Shown here piece after piece: positions 8,724 through 17,027 of a stretch of 64,000 nucleotides of DNA. The notes under the pieces were generated by a model, which saw only the letters and a list, made by a program, of their open reading frames with translations, made no database searches and was not told the DNA's origin. Made by a program: the position numbers and the translations under genes. The stretch covers positions 62,001 to 126,000 of the forward strand of contig CAZBMZ010000001.1 in assembly GCA_964492845.1 (NCBI GenBank). Reading direction: 5' to 3'. The number at the start of each line of letters is the position of its first letter. The first letter of the stretch is position 1. The DNA comes from JADJPF01 sp964492845 (GTDB taxonomy: Bacteria > Acidobacteriota > Blastocatellia > Chloracidobacteriales > JADJPF01).

Positions 8724-8881
8724 TAGATATTGCTCCAATAAAAATACTTGATACTTAGTTTTTATTTATGAAGTTTTTGGATTAAATAGAAAAACTATGG
8801 GAATAATGGTAGCAAATGTTACTTGGTTAGCAAGTATATGGCAAGTAAAAAAACTTACTCATTAAAAATAATTGTAACTAC
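8724..8881. promoter_or_regulatory. Leader region of the CRISPR operon with inverted repeat
   Basis: This gap precedes the CRISPR operon and follows the stop of the glycosyltransferase gene, which is also on the minus strand. It must hold the operon promoter if the two are separately transcribed. A TTACTTG (8819-8825) / CAAGTAA (8842-8848) inverted repeat, with a further CAAGTAT between the arms, could be an operator or part of a promoter. I cannot assign -35/-10 boxes with confidence. Confidence 0.3.
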
Positions 8882-10015
8882 TTAAATTATGCTGTATTTA
8901 CCTAGGTAAAGTTCCTCTATTCGGGAAATCACATTTTTCATTAAAAATTTTTCTTCAACAAAGCTGTAAGCGTTTTGAGTTAATTTTTTTGCTAAGTTTT
9001 TATCATTTATTAATAAGCTAAGTTTTTCTGCTAGCAAATTGCTATTACCTACAGGAAAAACTAGTCCTGTTTCGCTGTCTTTAACAAGTTCTGCTAAACC
9101 ACCAATATTAGTTGCAATAACTGGACGACGGCAAATCATTGATTCTAAACAAACTATAGAAAAAGCCTCGTTTTCTGAAGAAATTACAACTATATCTAAA
9201 GCGTTATATAAGCTAGGTAAATCTTTGATATGTCCAAGAAATTTTACTTTTTCTGTTAAATTAAATTGTTTGGCTAAATCTTCTAAATATTTAGTGTAAG
9301 GCTTTTCTGGGTCGTGTTCATTTCCTGCAAATACAATAAAACAATGAGCTTTTAGCTTAGCAACAGCCTCTAATAGCAAATGTTGGCCTTTTGCTTGGGT
9401 TAGTTGGTTAACAATTCCAACAACTGGCAAATTACTTGAAATTCCAAATTTTTGGCGGGATTCTTCTTGAGTCTCAGAAATAGTAAATTTTTCTCTGTTT
9501 ATCCAATTAGGAATAACTACTAGTTTTGGATAAGAATTACTAGAATTATCAATTTTTAAGTTAAAAGATTTTGCCCAAGTATCACGAACACTTGTAGATA
9601 CAGCAATTACAGTGTCAACATTGCTCAATAAACTACGATAAGCCCAATTAGCCTTTACAGGTAAATAATGATGTCTAGTAAGAAAAAACTTTGGTTTAAC
9701 GCTAAGTTTTTGACATAAATAAACAGCAATTGCGGTTAACGGATAATCGCGGGCATAATGGGTATGGACTACATCGATCTTTAGCTTTTGAATTAGGTTA
9801 GCTAATTTATAAGCAGAAGCTAAATCTATTGCTCCACGTAGGGCTAGAGTATGGCAGTTTATGCCAAAGTCTTTAACTTGGCTAGGCAGTGGACTAAGGG
9901 GACGGACTACAAGATGAATTTCATGACCACGAGAGGCTAGTTCAATGGACAAATCTACTACATGGCGTTCTGCTCCGCCAAATTCTTGTGCTGAACTAAT
10001 CTGCAAAATTTTCAT
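8882..10015 (-). CDS. GT4-family glycosyltransferase
   Basis: A 377-residue retaining glycosyltransferase of the GT4 (group 1) family, GT-B fold, probably acting at the inner membrane face on a surface glycan. The N-terminal acceptor domain begins MKILQISSAQEFGGAERHV, with the glycine-rich loop typical of the family. The donor domain includes VGIVNQLTQAKGQHLLLEA, VFAGNEHDP, KVKFLGHIKDLPSLYNALDI and the E-x7-E motif in ENEAFSIVCLESM, followed by VIATNIGGLAELV. No signal peptide is seen. The sugar donor and acceptor cannot be read from sequence. It stands alone on the minus strand between the CRISPR operon and pilD. No strong Shine-Dalgarno precedes the ATG. Confidence 0.88.
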   Translation of the reverse strand: MKILQISSAQEFGGAERHVVDLSIELASRGHEIHLVVRPLSPLPSQVKDFGINCHTLALRGAIDLASAYKLANLIQKLKIDVVHTHYARDYPLTAIAVYLCQKLSVKPKFFLTRHHYLPVKANWAYRSLLSNVDTVIAVSTSVRDTWAKSFNLKIDNSSNSYPKLVVIPNWINREKFTISETQEESRQKFGISSNLPVVGIVNQLTQAKGQHLLLEAVAKLKAHCFIVFAGNEHDPEKPYTKYLEDLAKQFNLTEKVKFLGHIKDLPSLYNALDIVVISSENEAFSIVCLESMICRRPVIATNIGGLAELVKDSETGLVFPVGNSNLLAEKLSLLINDKNLAKKLTQNAYSFVEEKFLMKNVISRIEELYLGKYSII

Positions 10016-10121
10016 AATTTTGCTATTTTAGTTGACAAATTTTCCAAAAGCCATTACTTACAAATTATTAAGCTCGCTCTAAACCAGAAATATCAACAAT
10101 TCTTATTACTTGTGAGGCAAT

Positions 10122-11417
10122 GTGGTAAATACGGGTATTCCAGACATTGATCTACTTCCAGAATGGTTTTGGGTTTTTACTGTAACTTTATTTGGTTTGG
10201 CAATAGGTAGTTTTCTAAATGTTGTAATTTATCGTGTCCCTTTGATGTATAAAGATGAATGGGAAGAAATGGAAGAATCTAGTGATAGTGAAACTAGTAA
10301 TGAAGGCAAAGAGGCTAAAGAAAAACAAATAATTAAAGAACAAATAGCAGAAGAAAAAATAGAAGGTATACAAAAAGAAGTAATACCGATAGAAAATGAT
10401 AAAAAAGAAATTGTAGAGGCTAAAGAACAATCTACAACAGACGACGAAGGAAAAATCTCTCTAGTTTACCCACCGCGATCTTTTTGTCCTAATTGTAAAC
10501 ATCAAATTACTGCACTAGAAAATATACCTATTCTAAGCTACTTAGTTTTAGGTGGAAAATGTCGTAAGTGCAAAGTTAAGATTTCTATTATTTACCCACT
10601 TGTAGAAGCCTTAACGACTATTGCCTTTTTGTTAGCCTTTTATCATCAAGCTTCAAAACCTGTTTTTAGCATTGCTGATTATGTTTTTAATGTTGCATTT
10701 ATTTCTGTCAATATAGCTTTAATATTTATTGACTACCAGAAAATGATTCTGCCTGATGTGCTGACTTTGTGGGGAGCATTGCTAGCCTTAGTAATTCGGG
10801 GTTTTGTTGTTAATGAACCACAACTACAAAATGTATTTTTGGCTACTTTACTTGGTGGCTTTATCTTCCTAATGGTAGTTGTTTTAATAGGTTTACTTTT
10901 TGTAGACACAAAGATTTTTCAATTATTAGTGATTGCAGGAGCATTAATAGCAGTTTGTCTTGCTTTGACTTGGCTAATGGGTGATCCAGATAGGTTCTTT
11001 GATATTCAAGATAGTTTTATAATTTTCTGGCAGGAAAAACTTGTTCCTTATCCAGCTTTAACCTCCATAATTAATGGCATATTAGGTGCAATAATTGGCT
11101 TTGGCATACTTTTTAGCCTATCAGAAATCTATAGGTTGCTACGTGGGGTAGATGGTATGGGAGGCGGTGATTTTAAGATGATGTTATTTGTTGGGATGTA
11201 CTTAGGCTGGCAACTTTGTCTTTCTACTTTGCTGCTTGCTCCAGCACTAGCAATGCTACCTATAATTGTTATTTTTATCTTAAAAGGCAATGAAGCTTGG
11301 CAATCTAAACTACCTTTTGGCGTTTTCTTAGGTTTAGGGGCAATTGTAAGCCTGTTATTTGGTCAACAAATAATTGACGGCTATTTTTGGATAGCACAGC
11401 AATATCTTGCTCCTTAA
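10122..11417 (+). CDS. pilD: Prepilin peptidase / N-methyltransferase PilD
   Basis: A polytopic membrane protease of 431 residues that cleaves and N-methylates type IV prepilins. It has GSFLNVVIYRVPL near residue 30, a paired-cysteine zinc motif (FCPNCKHQI ... GGKCRKCKV), and the two catalytic Asp segments FIDYQKMILPD and GMGGGDFKMM, with about eight hydrophobic segments. The start is GTG at 10122 with GTGAGG just upstream; the overlapping ATG at 10120 is followed at once by a stop in its frame. An insert of roughly 60 Glu/Lys-rich residues separates the first helix from the zinc motif, and a second hydrophobic stretch widens the middle of the protein compared with typical PilD. It probably works with the PilT encoded at the right edge, although they are far apart. 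Confidence 0.92.
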   Translation: MVNTGIPDIDLLPEWFWVFTVTLFGLAIGSFLNVVIYRVPLMYKDEWEEMEESSDSETSNEGKEAKEKQIIKEQIAEEKIEGIQKEVIPIENDKKEIVEAKEQSTTDDEGKISLVYPPRSFCPNCKHQITALENIPILSYLVLGGKCRKCKVKISIIYPLVEALTTIAFLLAFYHQASKPVFSIADYVFNVAFISVNIALIFIDYQKMILPDVLTLWGALLALVIRGFVVNEPQLQNVFLATLLGGFIFLMVVVLIGLLFVDTKIFQLLVIAGALIAVCLALTWLMGDPDRFFDIQDSFIIFWQEKLVPYPALTSIINGILGAIIGFGILFSLSEIYRLLRGVDGMGGGDFKMMLFVGMYLGWQLCLSTLLLAPALAMLPIIVIFILKGNEAWQSKLPFGVFLGLGAIVSLLFGQQIIDGYFWIAQQYLAP

Positions 11418-11456
11418 TTAATATTAATTAAAACTATTGTAGTTTCTCTGCAACAT

Positions 11457-11501
11457 CGCTTGTTTAAGATTGTGGTTAACTTGCAACAGCTTAAACAAGC
11501 G
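11457..11501 (+). terminator. Intrinsic terminator after pilD
   Basis: A perfect 12-bp inverted repeat, CGCTTGTTTAAG (11457-11468) and CTTAAACAAGCG (11490-11501), with a 21-base loop. It is followed by TCTTATTTTTGG, a moderate U-run on the plus strand. It lies 39 bases after the pilD stop and before lpxC. Confidence 0.65.
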
Positions 11502-11655
11502 TCTTATTTTTGGTGAAATGTTAACTCCAGCAAATAGAAATATTTGTTTAGATAAGCAAGAAAAAAACCTTTTGGTACAAAAAATGCTTAATTGCTGAGA
11601 CTTGGAATGAATGGTAATACTTTATTTTGCTCAAGTTCTTGGGAGGATAGAAAAG

Positions 11656-12588
11656 TTGACAGTTTTTACGCTCTCGCAAAATGTTCTAAGTAATCGGCTT
11701 AGCACTTCTTTTTCACAGCGAACTCTTAAAGAAGCTATTAGTTGCCAAGGTCATGGATTACACACAGGCTGTGATGTAAAAATGACACTTAAACCTGCTC
11801 CTCCTAACACTGGAATTTGTTTCCAACGTGTAGACTTATCTAATTTTGAAATTCCTGCCTCAATAGAATATGTTGCTAGAGTTAGCTACGCTACTACACT
11901 AATGCGTTTAGGTGTAATGGTAGCTACTGTAGAGCATTTACTTTCTGCCTTAGCAGGCTGTCAAATTGACAATTGCATTGTTGAACTTGATTCGCTAGAA
12001 GTTCCAATAATGGATGGGAGTTCACGAGAATTTATTACTTTAATAAAAGCTGCTGGTGTAATTGAACAATCTGCCGCTAGGGTGTGTTTAAAGGTTTTAG
12101 CTCCATTAGAAGTGTGTGATGGTAACCGTAGAATTAAAATAGAGCCAGCAGAAGAACTTTCTATTATCTCGTTAATAGATTTTTCTCATCCATTAATAGG
12201 GAAACAAATGTTTAGTTATAGTCCTAGCAAAACAGATTACATCAATGAAGTTGCTCCAGCGCGAACATTTGGTTTTACCAAGGAACTAGATGCACTACGC
12301 CAAGCAGGTTTAATTCGTGGCGGATCACTAGAAAACGCTATTGTTTTAACAGAAAATGGATTACTTAACACAGAAGCCTTACGGTTTGTTGATGAATTTG
12401 CACGGCATAAAGTGTTGGATATTCTTGGAGATCTTGCCTTAATAGGCCGTCCAATCATTGGTCGAGTGACAGCCGAGCGTTCAGGACACGCGCTACATGC
12501 TCAATTAGTTTCGCAATTGCTACGCGATTCTAGTTCTTGGCAGTTAGTTGAACAAGAAAATCTACAACTATTAGCTGTTGCTAGATAA
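11656..12588 (+). CDS. lpxC: UDP-3-O-acyl-N-acetylglucosamine deacetylase LpxC
   Basis: Zinc amidase of the committed step of lipid A synthesis, cytoplasmic, 310 residues from TTG 11656. It has the family blocks GHGLHTG, TVEHLLSALAG (zinc His), VPIMDGSSREF, ARTFGFTKEL, LRFVDEFARHKVLDILGDL (second zinc His and Asp) and ERSGHALHAQLV (catalytic His). I prefer TTG 11656 because GGGAGG lies 9 bases upstream. An upstream in-frame ATG at 11611 would add 15 residues but has no convincing ribosome site. Length matches the family. The gene shows that the host makes a lipid A-type outer membrane. It stands alone between pilD and the phosphodiesterase cluster. Confidence 0.95.
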   Translation: MTVFTLSQNVLSNRLSTSFSQRTLKEAISCQGHGLHTGCDVKMTLKPAPPNTGICFQRVDLSNFEIPASIEYVARVSYATTLMRLGVMVATVEHLLSALAGCQIDNCIVELDSLEVPIMDGSSREFITLIKAAGVIEQSAARVCLKVLAPLEVCDGNRRIKIEPAEELSIISLIDFSHPLIGKQMFSYSPSKTDYINEVAPARTFGFTKELDALRQAGLIRGGSLENAIVLTENGLLNTEALRFVDEFARHKVLDILGDLALIGRPIIGRVTAERSGHALHAQLVSQLLRDSSSWQLVEQENLQLLAVAR

Positions 12589-12735
12589 ACCCAACCCATT
12601 GCAAAACGACACTTCTAAGCTTTCCGTCTAGCAATCCAGACTTGACCTGGAAGATTTTACGGTTAAGCTATCAGGTTACTATTTATTAGCTATCCTATTA
12701 GCTATAAACATTTATTTTGGTATTTGTTTTATTTT

Positions 12736-14400
12736 ATGAGTAAAAAATTATTCTTTCTTGGTTTAGATGGAACAACTTTTGATCTGCTTGACCCATTAAT
12801 GCGGGAAATAGGATTACCTAACCTTGAGCGTATTATTGCTAGTGGTGCTAGAGCCTCCTTAGAAACAACTATCCCACCAATTACACCTACTGCTTGGGTT
12901 TCTTTAGTAACAGGTAAAAATCCTGGTAAACATGGAATACTAGAATTTTTGCTTAGACGCAATGGATCAATGCACAACCTCCCAGTAAATCAAGCACTTA
13001 GAGATAGTCCAGCAATTTGGGATATACTTTCCCAGCTAGGTAAAAAGGTAATTGTTACCAATATGCCGGTTACTTACCCGCCTGCGGCGGTTAATGGGTT
13101 GATGGTGTCTGACTTTTTAACTCCAAGGGGAAAACGAGATTTTACTTATCCAAAAGATTTACTAGCAGAACTAGAATCAAAGTTTGGCCCATATCGCCTT
13201 TATATTACAGAAGTTTACGCACCTGGCAATATTGATAAAGTGTTAGATCAGCTTTTTGATGAACTTGAATATAAAACCAAGGTTACAGAATATTTAATGG
13301 AACAATACCCTTGGGATTTTTACGCTAATCATATTTGGAGTACAGACCGTTGCCAACATGAACTTTGGCATATTTGGGATGAAAAACACCCACTTAGCAA
13401 CCGTAAAGAGGTTACTAAACATCGTGACCGAGTTATGCAGTTTTGGAAGGCAGTTGATGAAGCAGTTGGAAGAATGGTAAGAAAAGCTGGGCAAGACACA
13501 CTAGTTATGATGGGATCGGATCATGGTTTTGGCCCAATTCATAAATTCCTTTGCTTTAATATTTGGCTACTCTCTGAAGGGTTATTAGTATTAAAGAAAA
13601 GTGCTATGACTCAGTTTAAGAAATTGCTTTTTAATCTAGGGTTTACTCCAGAATTTGGCTATCGTATGTCAATGCGTATGGGACTGGCTAAAATCCGTTT
13701 GGCTGCTGGGGTAACTAATCGCTCACAACTGTTTAAGATTATTAATAGTTTGATGCTTTCGCTCCAAGATGTAGATTGGACACAGACAGTTGCTTACTCT
13801 AAAGGAAATTACGGCCAGATTTTTATTAATTTAAAAGGACGTGAGCCTAATGGAGTAGTTACGCCAGGCGTTGAGTATGAAAGAATTTGCCAAACAGTTG
13901 TAGATAAATTAAAAGCAATAGTTAATCCTGATACAGGAGAAAAACTAATTAATCAGGTTTGGCGACGTGAAGAAATCTACACTGGCCCACACGTTGAAGC
14001 GGCTCCTGATATTTCTTTCTTGCCGCTAGATATGCGCTATAAGCCTATGGGAACGCTAGATCTTACCTCTAATCGCTTTATTACTGATGTTTATGGTAAT
14101 TCAGGGGATCATAGAATGAATGGGCTTTATATTGCTACTGGCCCTAATATCAAGCCTGCAATGAGGCTTTCCCGCGCTCGTATCATTGATATTGCACCAA
14201 CAATGCTTTATTTACTGGGCTATCCAATTCCTAAAGATATGGATGGCGAAGTTTTAACGGAAATGATTACAGACGATTATCTAAACGCAAATCCTATAAG
14301 TGCTACAGATGGAATTGATAAGCAAAAAATAGCAGCCGACTTTTCCGAAGAAGACAGTGAAGAAGTAAGCGCACGCCTTAAGAGTTTAGGATATTTATAA
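12736..14400 (+). CDS. Alkaline-phosphatase-superfamily phosphodiesterase
   Basis: A 554-residue member of the type I phosphodiesterase/nucleotide pyrophosphatase branch of the alkaline phosphatase superfamily. The metal-site and nucleophile blocks are visible: FLGLDGTTFD (N-terminus), PPITPTAWVSLVTGKNPGKH with the presumed nucleophile Thr, WSTDRCQHELWH, VMMGSDHGFGPIHKF and GNSGDHRMNGLYIATGP. No signal peptide is seen, so a cytoplasmic enzyme is likely. Substrate is unknown; related enzymes act on nucleotide sugars, lipid-linked phosphates or phosphonates. A TTG at 12724 opens the same frame but the ATG at 12736 is the better start. It forms a tight operon with a GT2 enzyme and a flippase-like membrane protein, which suggests work on a lipid-linked glycan. 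The 147-base gap upstream holds only weak complementary segments. Confidence 0.85.
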   Translation: MSKKLFFLGLDGTTFDLLDPLMREIGLPNLERIIASGARASLETTIPPITPTAWVSLVTGKNPGKHGILEFLLRRNGSMHNLPVNQALRDSPAIWDILSQLGKKVIVTNMPVTYPPAAVNGLMVSDFLTPRGKRDFTYPKDLLAELESKFGPYRLYITEVYAPGNIDKVLDQLFDELEYKTKVTEYLMEQYPWDFYANHIWSTDRCQHELWHIWDEKHPLSNRKEVTKHRDRVMQFWKAVDEAVGRMVRKAGQDTLVMMGSDHGFGPIHKFLCFNIWLLSEGLLVLKKSAMTQFKKLLFNLGFTPEFGYRMSMRMGLAKIRLAAGVTNRSQLFKIINSLMLSLQDVDWTQTVAYSKGNYGQIFINLKGREPNGVVTPGVEYERICQTVVDKLKAIVNPDTGEKLINQVWRREEIYTGPHVEAAPDISFLPLDMRYKPMGTLDLTSNRFITDVYGNSGDHRMNGLYIATGPNIKPAMRLSRARIIDIAPTMLYLLGYPIPKDMDGEVLTEMITDDYLNANPISATDGIDKQKIAADFSEEDSEEVSARLKSLGYL

Positions 14401-14401
14401 A

Positions 14402-15118
14402 ATGACGAGCAAGTTTAATTCTATTTCCGCTGTGCTGCCAGCTTTTAATGAAGAAGAAAATATTGAAGCCGCAGCACTTAAAATGCTAGATGCACTTAAG
14501 ACACTTCCTTTTTCTTCATATGAAGTAATTATTGTTAATGATGGTAGCAAAGACCGTACAGGCGAAATTAGCGACTCGCTAGCAGCAAAATATCCAGAAA
14601 TTCGCGTAATCCACCACCCAACTAATCTTGGTTATGCTCAAGCTTTAAGTAATGGTTTTACAGGTGCTAAATCAGACCTTATTTTTTATACTGATTCTGA
14701 TAACCAGTTTGATGTCAAAGAGTTAAAGAACTTTATTGCACCTATTGAAGATTATGATTTAGTTTGTGGGTTTCGCATTTATCGCTATGACCCTTTAACT
14801 AGATTATTTTTGTCTTGGGGCTTTAATTTATTGGTTAGAATTATTTTCCGTATTCGAGTTAGAGATATTGATTGTGCCTTTAAGTTATTTCGCCGCAGTA
14901 TTTTTGATAAAATTAAAATTGAATCACAACGCTTTTTTGTTGATGCTGAAGTATTGGCTAAGGCTAGATATCATAAATTTTCTATGACGGAATTAGGCGT
15001 AAGACATTACCCTAGAACCGCAGGAAGTTCTACTGTCCGACCTTCTCATATTTTCTACACTTTACAAGAGTTAACAAAGATTTGGATTAATATTCATTTG
15101 AAAGGCAACAAATCTTGA
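14402..15118 (+). CDS. GT2-family glycosyltransferase (dolichol-phosphate mannosyltransferase-like)
   Basis: A 238-residue GT-A glycosyltransferase similar to polyprenyl-phosphate sugar synthases. It has AVLPAFNEEENIEAAA at the N-terminus, VIIVNDGSKDRTGEI, the metal-binding DSDNQFD, and a family-typical DIDCAFKLFRRSIFDKI followed by FFVDAEVLAKARY. No membrane helix is obvious, so it resembles the soluble DPM1 type. It likely transfers a sugar from a nucleotide donor to undecaprenyl phosphate or a similar carrier. It starts one base after the stop of the phosphodiesterase gene, and its TGA overlaps the TTG start of the next gene, so the three genes are translationally coupled. Confidence 0.88.
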   Translation: MTSKFNSISAVLPAFNEEENIEAAALKMLDALKTLPFSSYEVIIVNDGSKDRTGEISDSLAAKYPEIRVIHHPTNLGYAQALSNGFTGAKSDLIFYTDSDNQFDVKELKNFIAPIEDYDLVCGFRIYRYDPLTRLFLSWGFNLLVRIIFRIRVRDIDCAFKLFRRSIFDKIKIESQRFFVDAEVLAKARYHKFSMTELGVRHYPRTAGSSTVRPSHIFYTLQELTKIWINIHLKGNKS

Positions 15119-16146
15119 ACTCACAGTCACCTGAAGCTACTTTACTTAATCCTAGCCCTGTTACAGATCTAAGACTTAATCAAAACAAATCAAGTTTGCT
15201 TTGGAAAATATTACAAATTGCTATTGGACTAGTAGCTTTTACCTTTGTTTTAACACGAATTGATCAAAAAGAACTATTAAAAGTTATTGCTCAGGTAAAC
15301 TATTTTATTTTATTAGGTGCAGTGCTAAATACATTATTTATGACTTATTTAATGGGTTGGCGTTGGCAACTATTAATAAAAGTAAAATACAAAGTTAGTA
15401 GTTTGACATTGTTTGGTCAATATTTAACAGCACAATTTTTTAATCTATTTACACCTGGTGCTGTTGGTGGTGATTTAGCACGACTACTTAGAGTAGGGAA
15501 AATTACAGGTGATAGCAGTTTTGTTTTTACCTCTATTGTAGTTGAACGCTTGGTTAGCCTTGTAGGGCTGCTTTTAAGTAGCCTTGTAGGGCTTTATCTT
15601 GGACGAGATTACTTAAATAATCCTAATAATTATTACTTTGTTGGAGGGTTGCTAATAATTTCTATTTTTCTTTGTCTGCTACTTTTTAGCAAAATGGCAA
15701 TGAAGCTATTTCTTAACTTAGTGATTAGATTTGAGTTATTGATTAATCGTAAATTAGTTAGTAGTACAATAGAAAAAATTGGTAATCATTTAGCTACTTT
15801 TAGTCAAAAACCTTTGCTAATTTTAAGTATTATTTTGACTACTTTTTTAGTTCGTACTACTTGGACGGTTTCTTGTTGGCTAGTGGCACAAGCTTTAGGC
15901 TTAAACATCCCTTTATTTGTTTTAATGGCTTTATTTGCTGTTGTTGATTTAGCTAGAATGCTTCCAATTTCGCCACCTAATGGAATTGGGGTTAGAGAAT
16001 ACTTACTGGTTTTACTACTTACACCATTAGGAATATCTAATACACAAGCAGCTTTATTTTCTTTTTTAGCTTATAGTTTATTAATGGTAAATGGTTTAAT
16101 AGGCGGACTAATTTATACTAGTCAAACCATACTAGAAAAAGAATAG
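15115..16146 (+). CDS. Flippase-like / LPG-synthase-TM integral membrane protein
   Basis: A 343-residue polytopic membrane protein of the UPF0104/AglD/YbhN (lysylphosphatidylglycerol synthase TM) family. About eight hydrophobic segments alternate with short charged loops. Family landmarks are GWRWQLLIK, LFTPGAVGGDLARLLRV and LPISPPNGIGVREYLLV. Members are thought to move or modify lipid carriers; the direct activity is unproven. It starts with TTG overlapping the preceding stop by 4 bases. The company of a GT2 enzyme and a phosphodiesterase fits a pathway that makes, uses and recycles a polyprenyl-phosphate-linked sugar. An ASN/GLN/SER-rich stretch of about 30 residues precedes the first helix. 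Confidence 0.83.
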   Translation: MNSQSPEATLLNPSPVTDLRLNQNKSSLLWKILQIAIGLVAFTFVLTRIDQKELLKVIAQVNYFILLGAVLNTLFMTYLMGWRWQLLIKVKYKVSSLTLFGQYLTAQFFNLFTPGAVGGDLARLLRVGKITGDSSFVFTSIVVERLVSLVGLLLSSLVGLYLGRDYLNNPNNYYFVGGLLIISIFLCLLLFSKMAMKLFLNLVIRFELLINRKLVSSTIEKIGNHLATFSQKPLLILSIILTTFLVRTTWTVSCWLVAQALGLNIPLFVLMALFAVVDLARMLPISPPNGIGVREYLLVLLLTPLGISNTQAALFSFLAYSLLMVNGLIGGLIYTSQTILEKE

Positions 16147-16185
16147 GAAGTAAAGTTTAGTAGTATTAAACCTATAACTTATTGA

Positions 16186-16680
16186 TTAATTACTTGTAAA
16201 CTCACCAAAAAGCACCACTTCATTATTAGCCCGAATTTCAACACGTCTAATAGTAGTAACAGGATCTAAACTTGTAGGTAAAGGTTTTTGACTACTACCT
16301 ATGTTGCCTTTAGCTTTTTTAGCAAACATAACTTCAATTGCTGCACCATCGTCATCTGATTCAATATTGGCTACTTGAGTGTCAACTAATAGACCATCAA
16401 CAAAAATTTCATAACTTTGAGACATTTTTAAGTTAGCTCCAACAATTTGAAATTTCTGCATTGCATTGCCTTTGGTCTTAAACATTATTTTAGCAATTCC
16501 ATTAGCATTAGGCTCGACTGAAGTTGCTTGCAACTTAATAATTTTATTGACTTTATTTGGATTACCGTTTCCGTTGCCAGGTTTTTCTTGGTCAATGCCT
16601 TGTGCAAAAACAAATGAGAAACTTAGCAGCATTAGAAAAGTAGTTAATAAAATAGATAAGTGGTTTAGTTTGATATTCAT
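16186..16680 (-). CDS. Secreted hypothetical protein
   Basis: I do not recognise a family. The ATG at 16678-16680 starts a 164-residue protein with a clear Sec signal peptide (Asn-Ile-Lys, then a hydrophobic run ending in FVFAQ), so it is exported. AAGGGGG upstream on the minus strand supports this start over an in-frame ATG at 16761, which would add 27 residues in front of the signal. The mature part begins with a Gly/Asn/Pro-rich linker and then a compact beta-type region (residues about 45-160) with YEIFVDGLLVDTQ and RRVEIRANNEVVLFGEF. It is convergent with the flippase gene and divergent from lysS. A surface or periplasmic role is possible, but no function can be assigned. Confidence 0.68.
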   Translation of the reverse strand: MNIKLNHLSILLTTFLMLLSFSFVFAQGIDQEKPGNGNGNPNKVNKIIKLQATSVEPNANGIAKIMFKTKGNAMQKFQIVGANLKMSQSYEIFVDGLLVDTQVANIESDDDGAAIEVMFAKKAKGNIGSSQKPLPTSLDPVTTIRRVEIRANNEVVLFGEFTSN

Positions 16681-17027
16681 AAAAAGAAATACCCCCTTAA
16701 ATCTTGTAAGCCAATTATTTTTAAGTAAAAGAAGTATGAAAAGATAAAAGAAAAAACACAAGGTCTTGTTAGGGGATTTTAACAGTTTCTTAATAGCTTT
16801 ATTTTGCTTTAATCACAAAATACTTAATTGATTGAAAATTAATAGCTAGTAGGCATCTTCCTTGACACTTCTTCAAAGCTCAATACATAATAACAATTCT
16901 TTATACCCAGCCATAAATGGCAGGGCTATTATCAAAAGCCCTATTCAGGGCTTATATCAGAAGATTAAAAAAACTTGTTTGCAATCTACTTAACAATTTC
17001 AAATCATTAACTTAGGAGCTTTTAGCC
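16681..17027. repeat. Intergenic gap with palindromic elements upstream of lysS
   Basis: This gap holds no gene. It carries GCCAT/ATGGC flanking AA (16910-16921, core CCATAAATGG), and AAGCCCT (16936-16942) / AGGGCTT (16947-16953). An upstream AGGGCT (16922-16927) could pair with the same AGCCCT, so the structures are mutually exclusive. Read on the minus strand, the order AAGCCCT ... TAATAG ... CCATTTATGG matches that of the palindromes at 20964-21063. This may be an interspersed repeat or a leader structure of lysS. Confidence 0.45.

Noticed and set aside
1..8881. Search for a CRISPR array next to the interference genes.
   Set aside because: No direct repeats with regular spacers are visible on either strand of the operon or in its leader gap.
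12589..12735. Possible structured leader (AAGCT, CCGT, CCAG complementary segments) before the phosphodiesterase gene.
   Set aside because: The pairs are short and the order does not match any riboswitch that I know.
16681..17027. Lysine riboswitch or T-box before lysS.
   Set aside because: The conserved cores of neither are present; only simple competing stems are seen.
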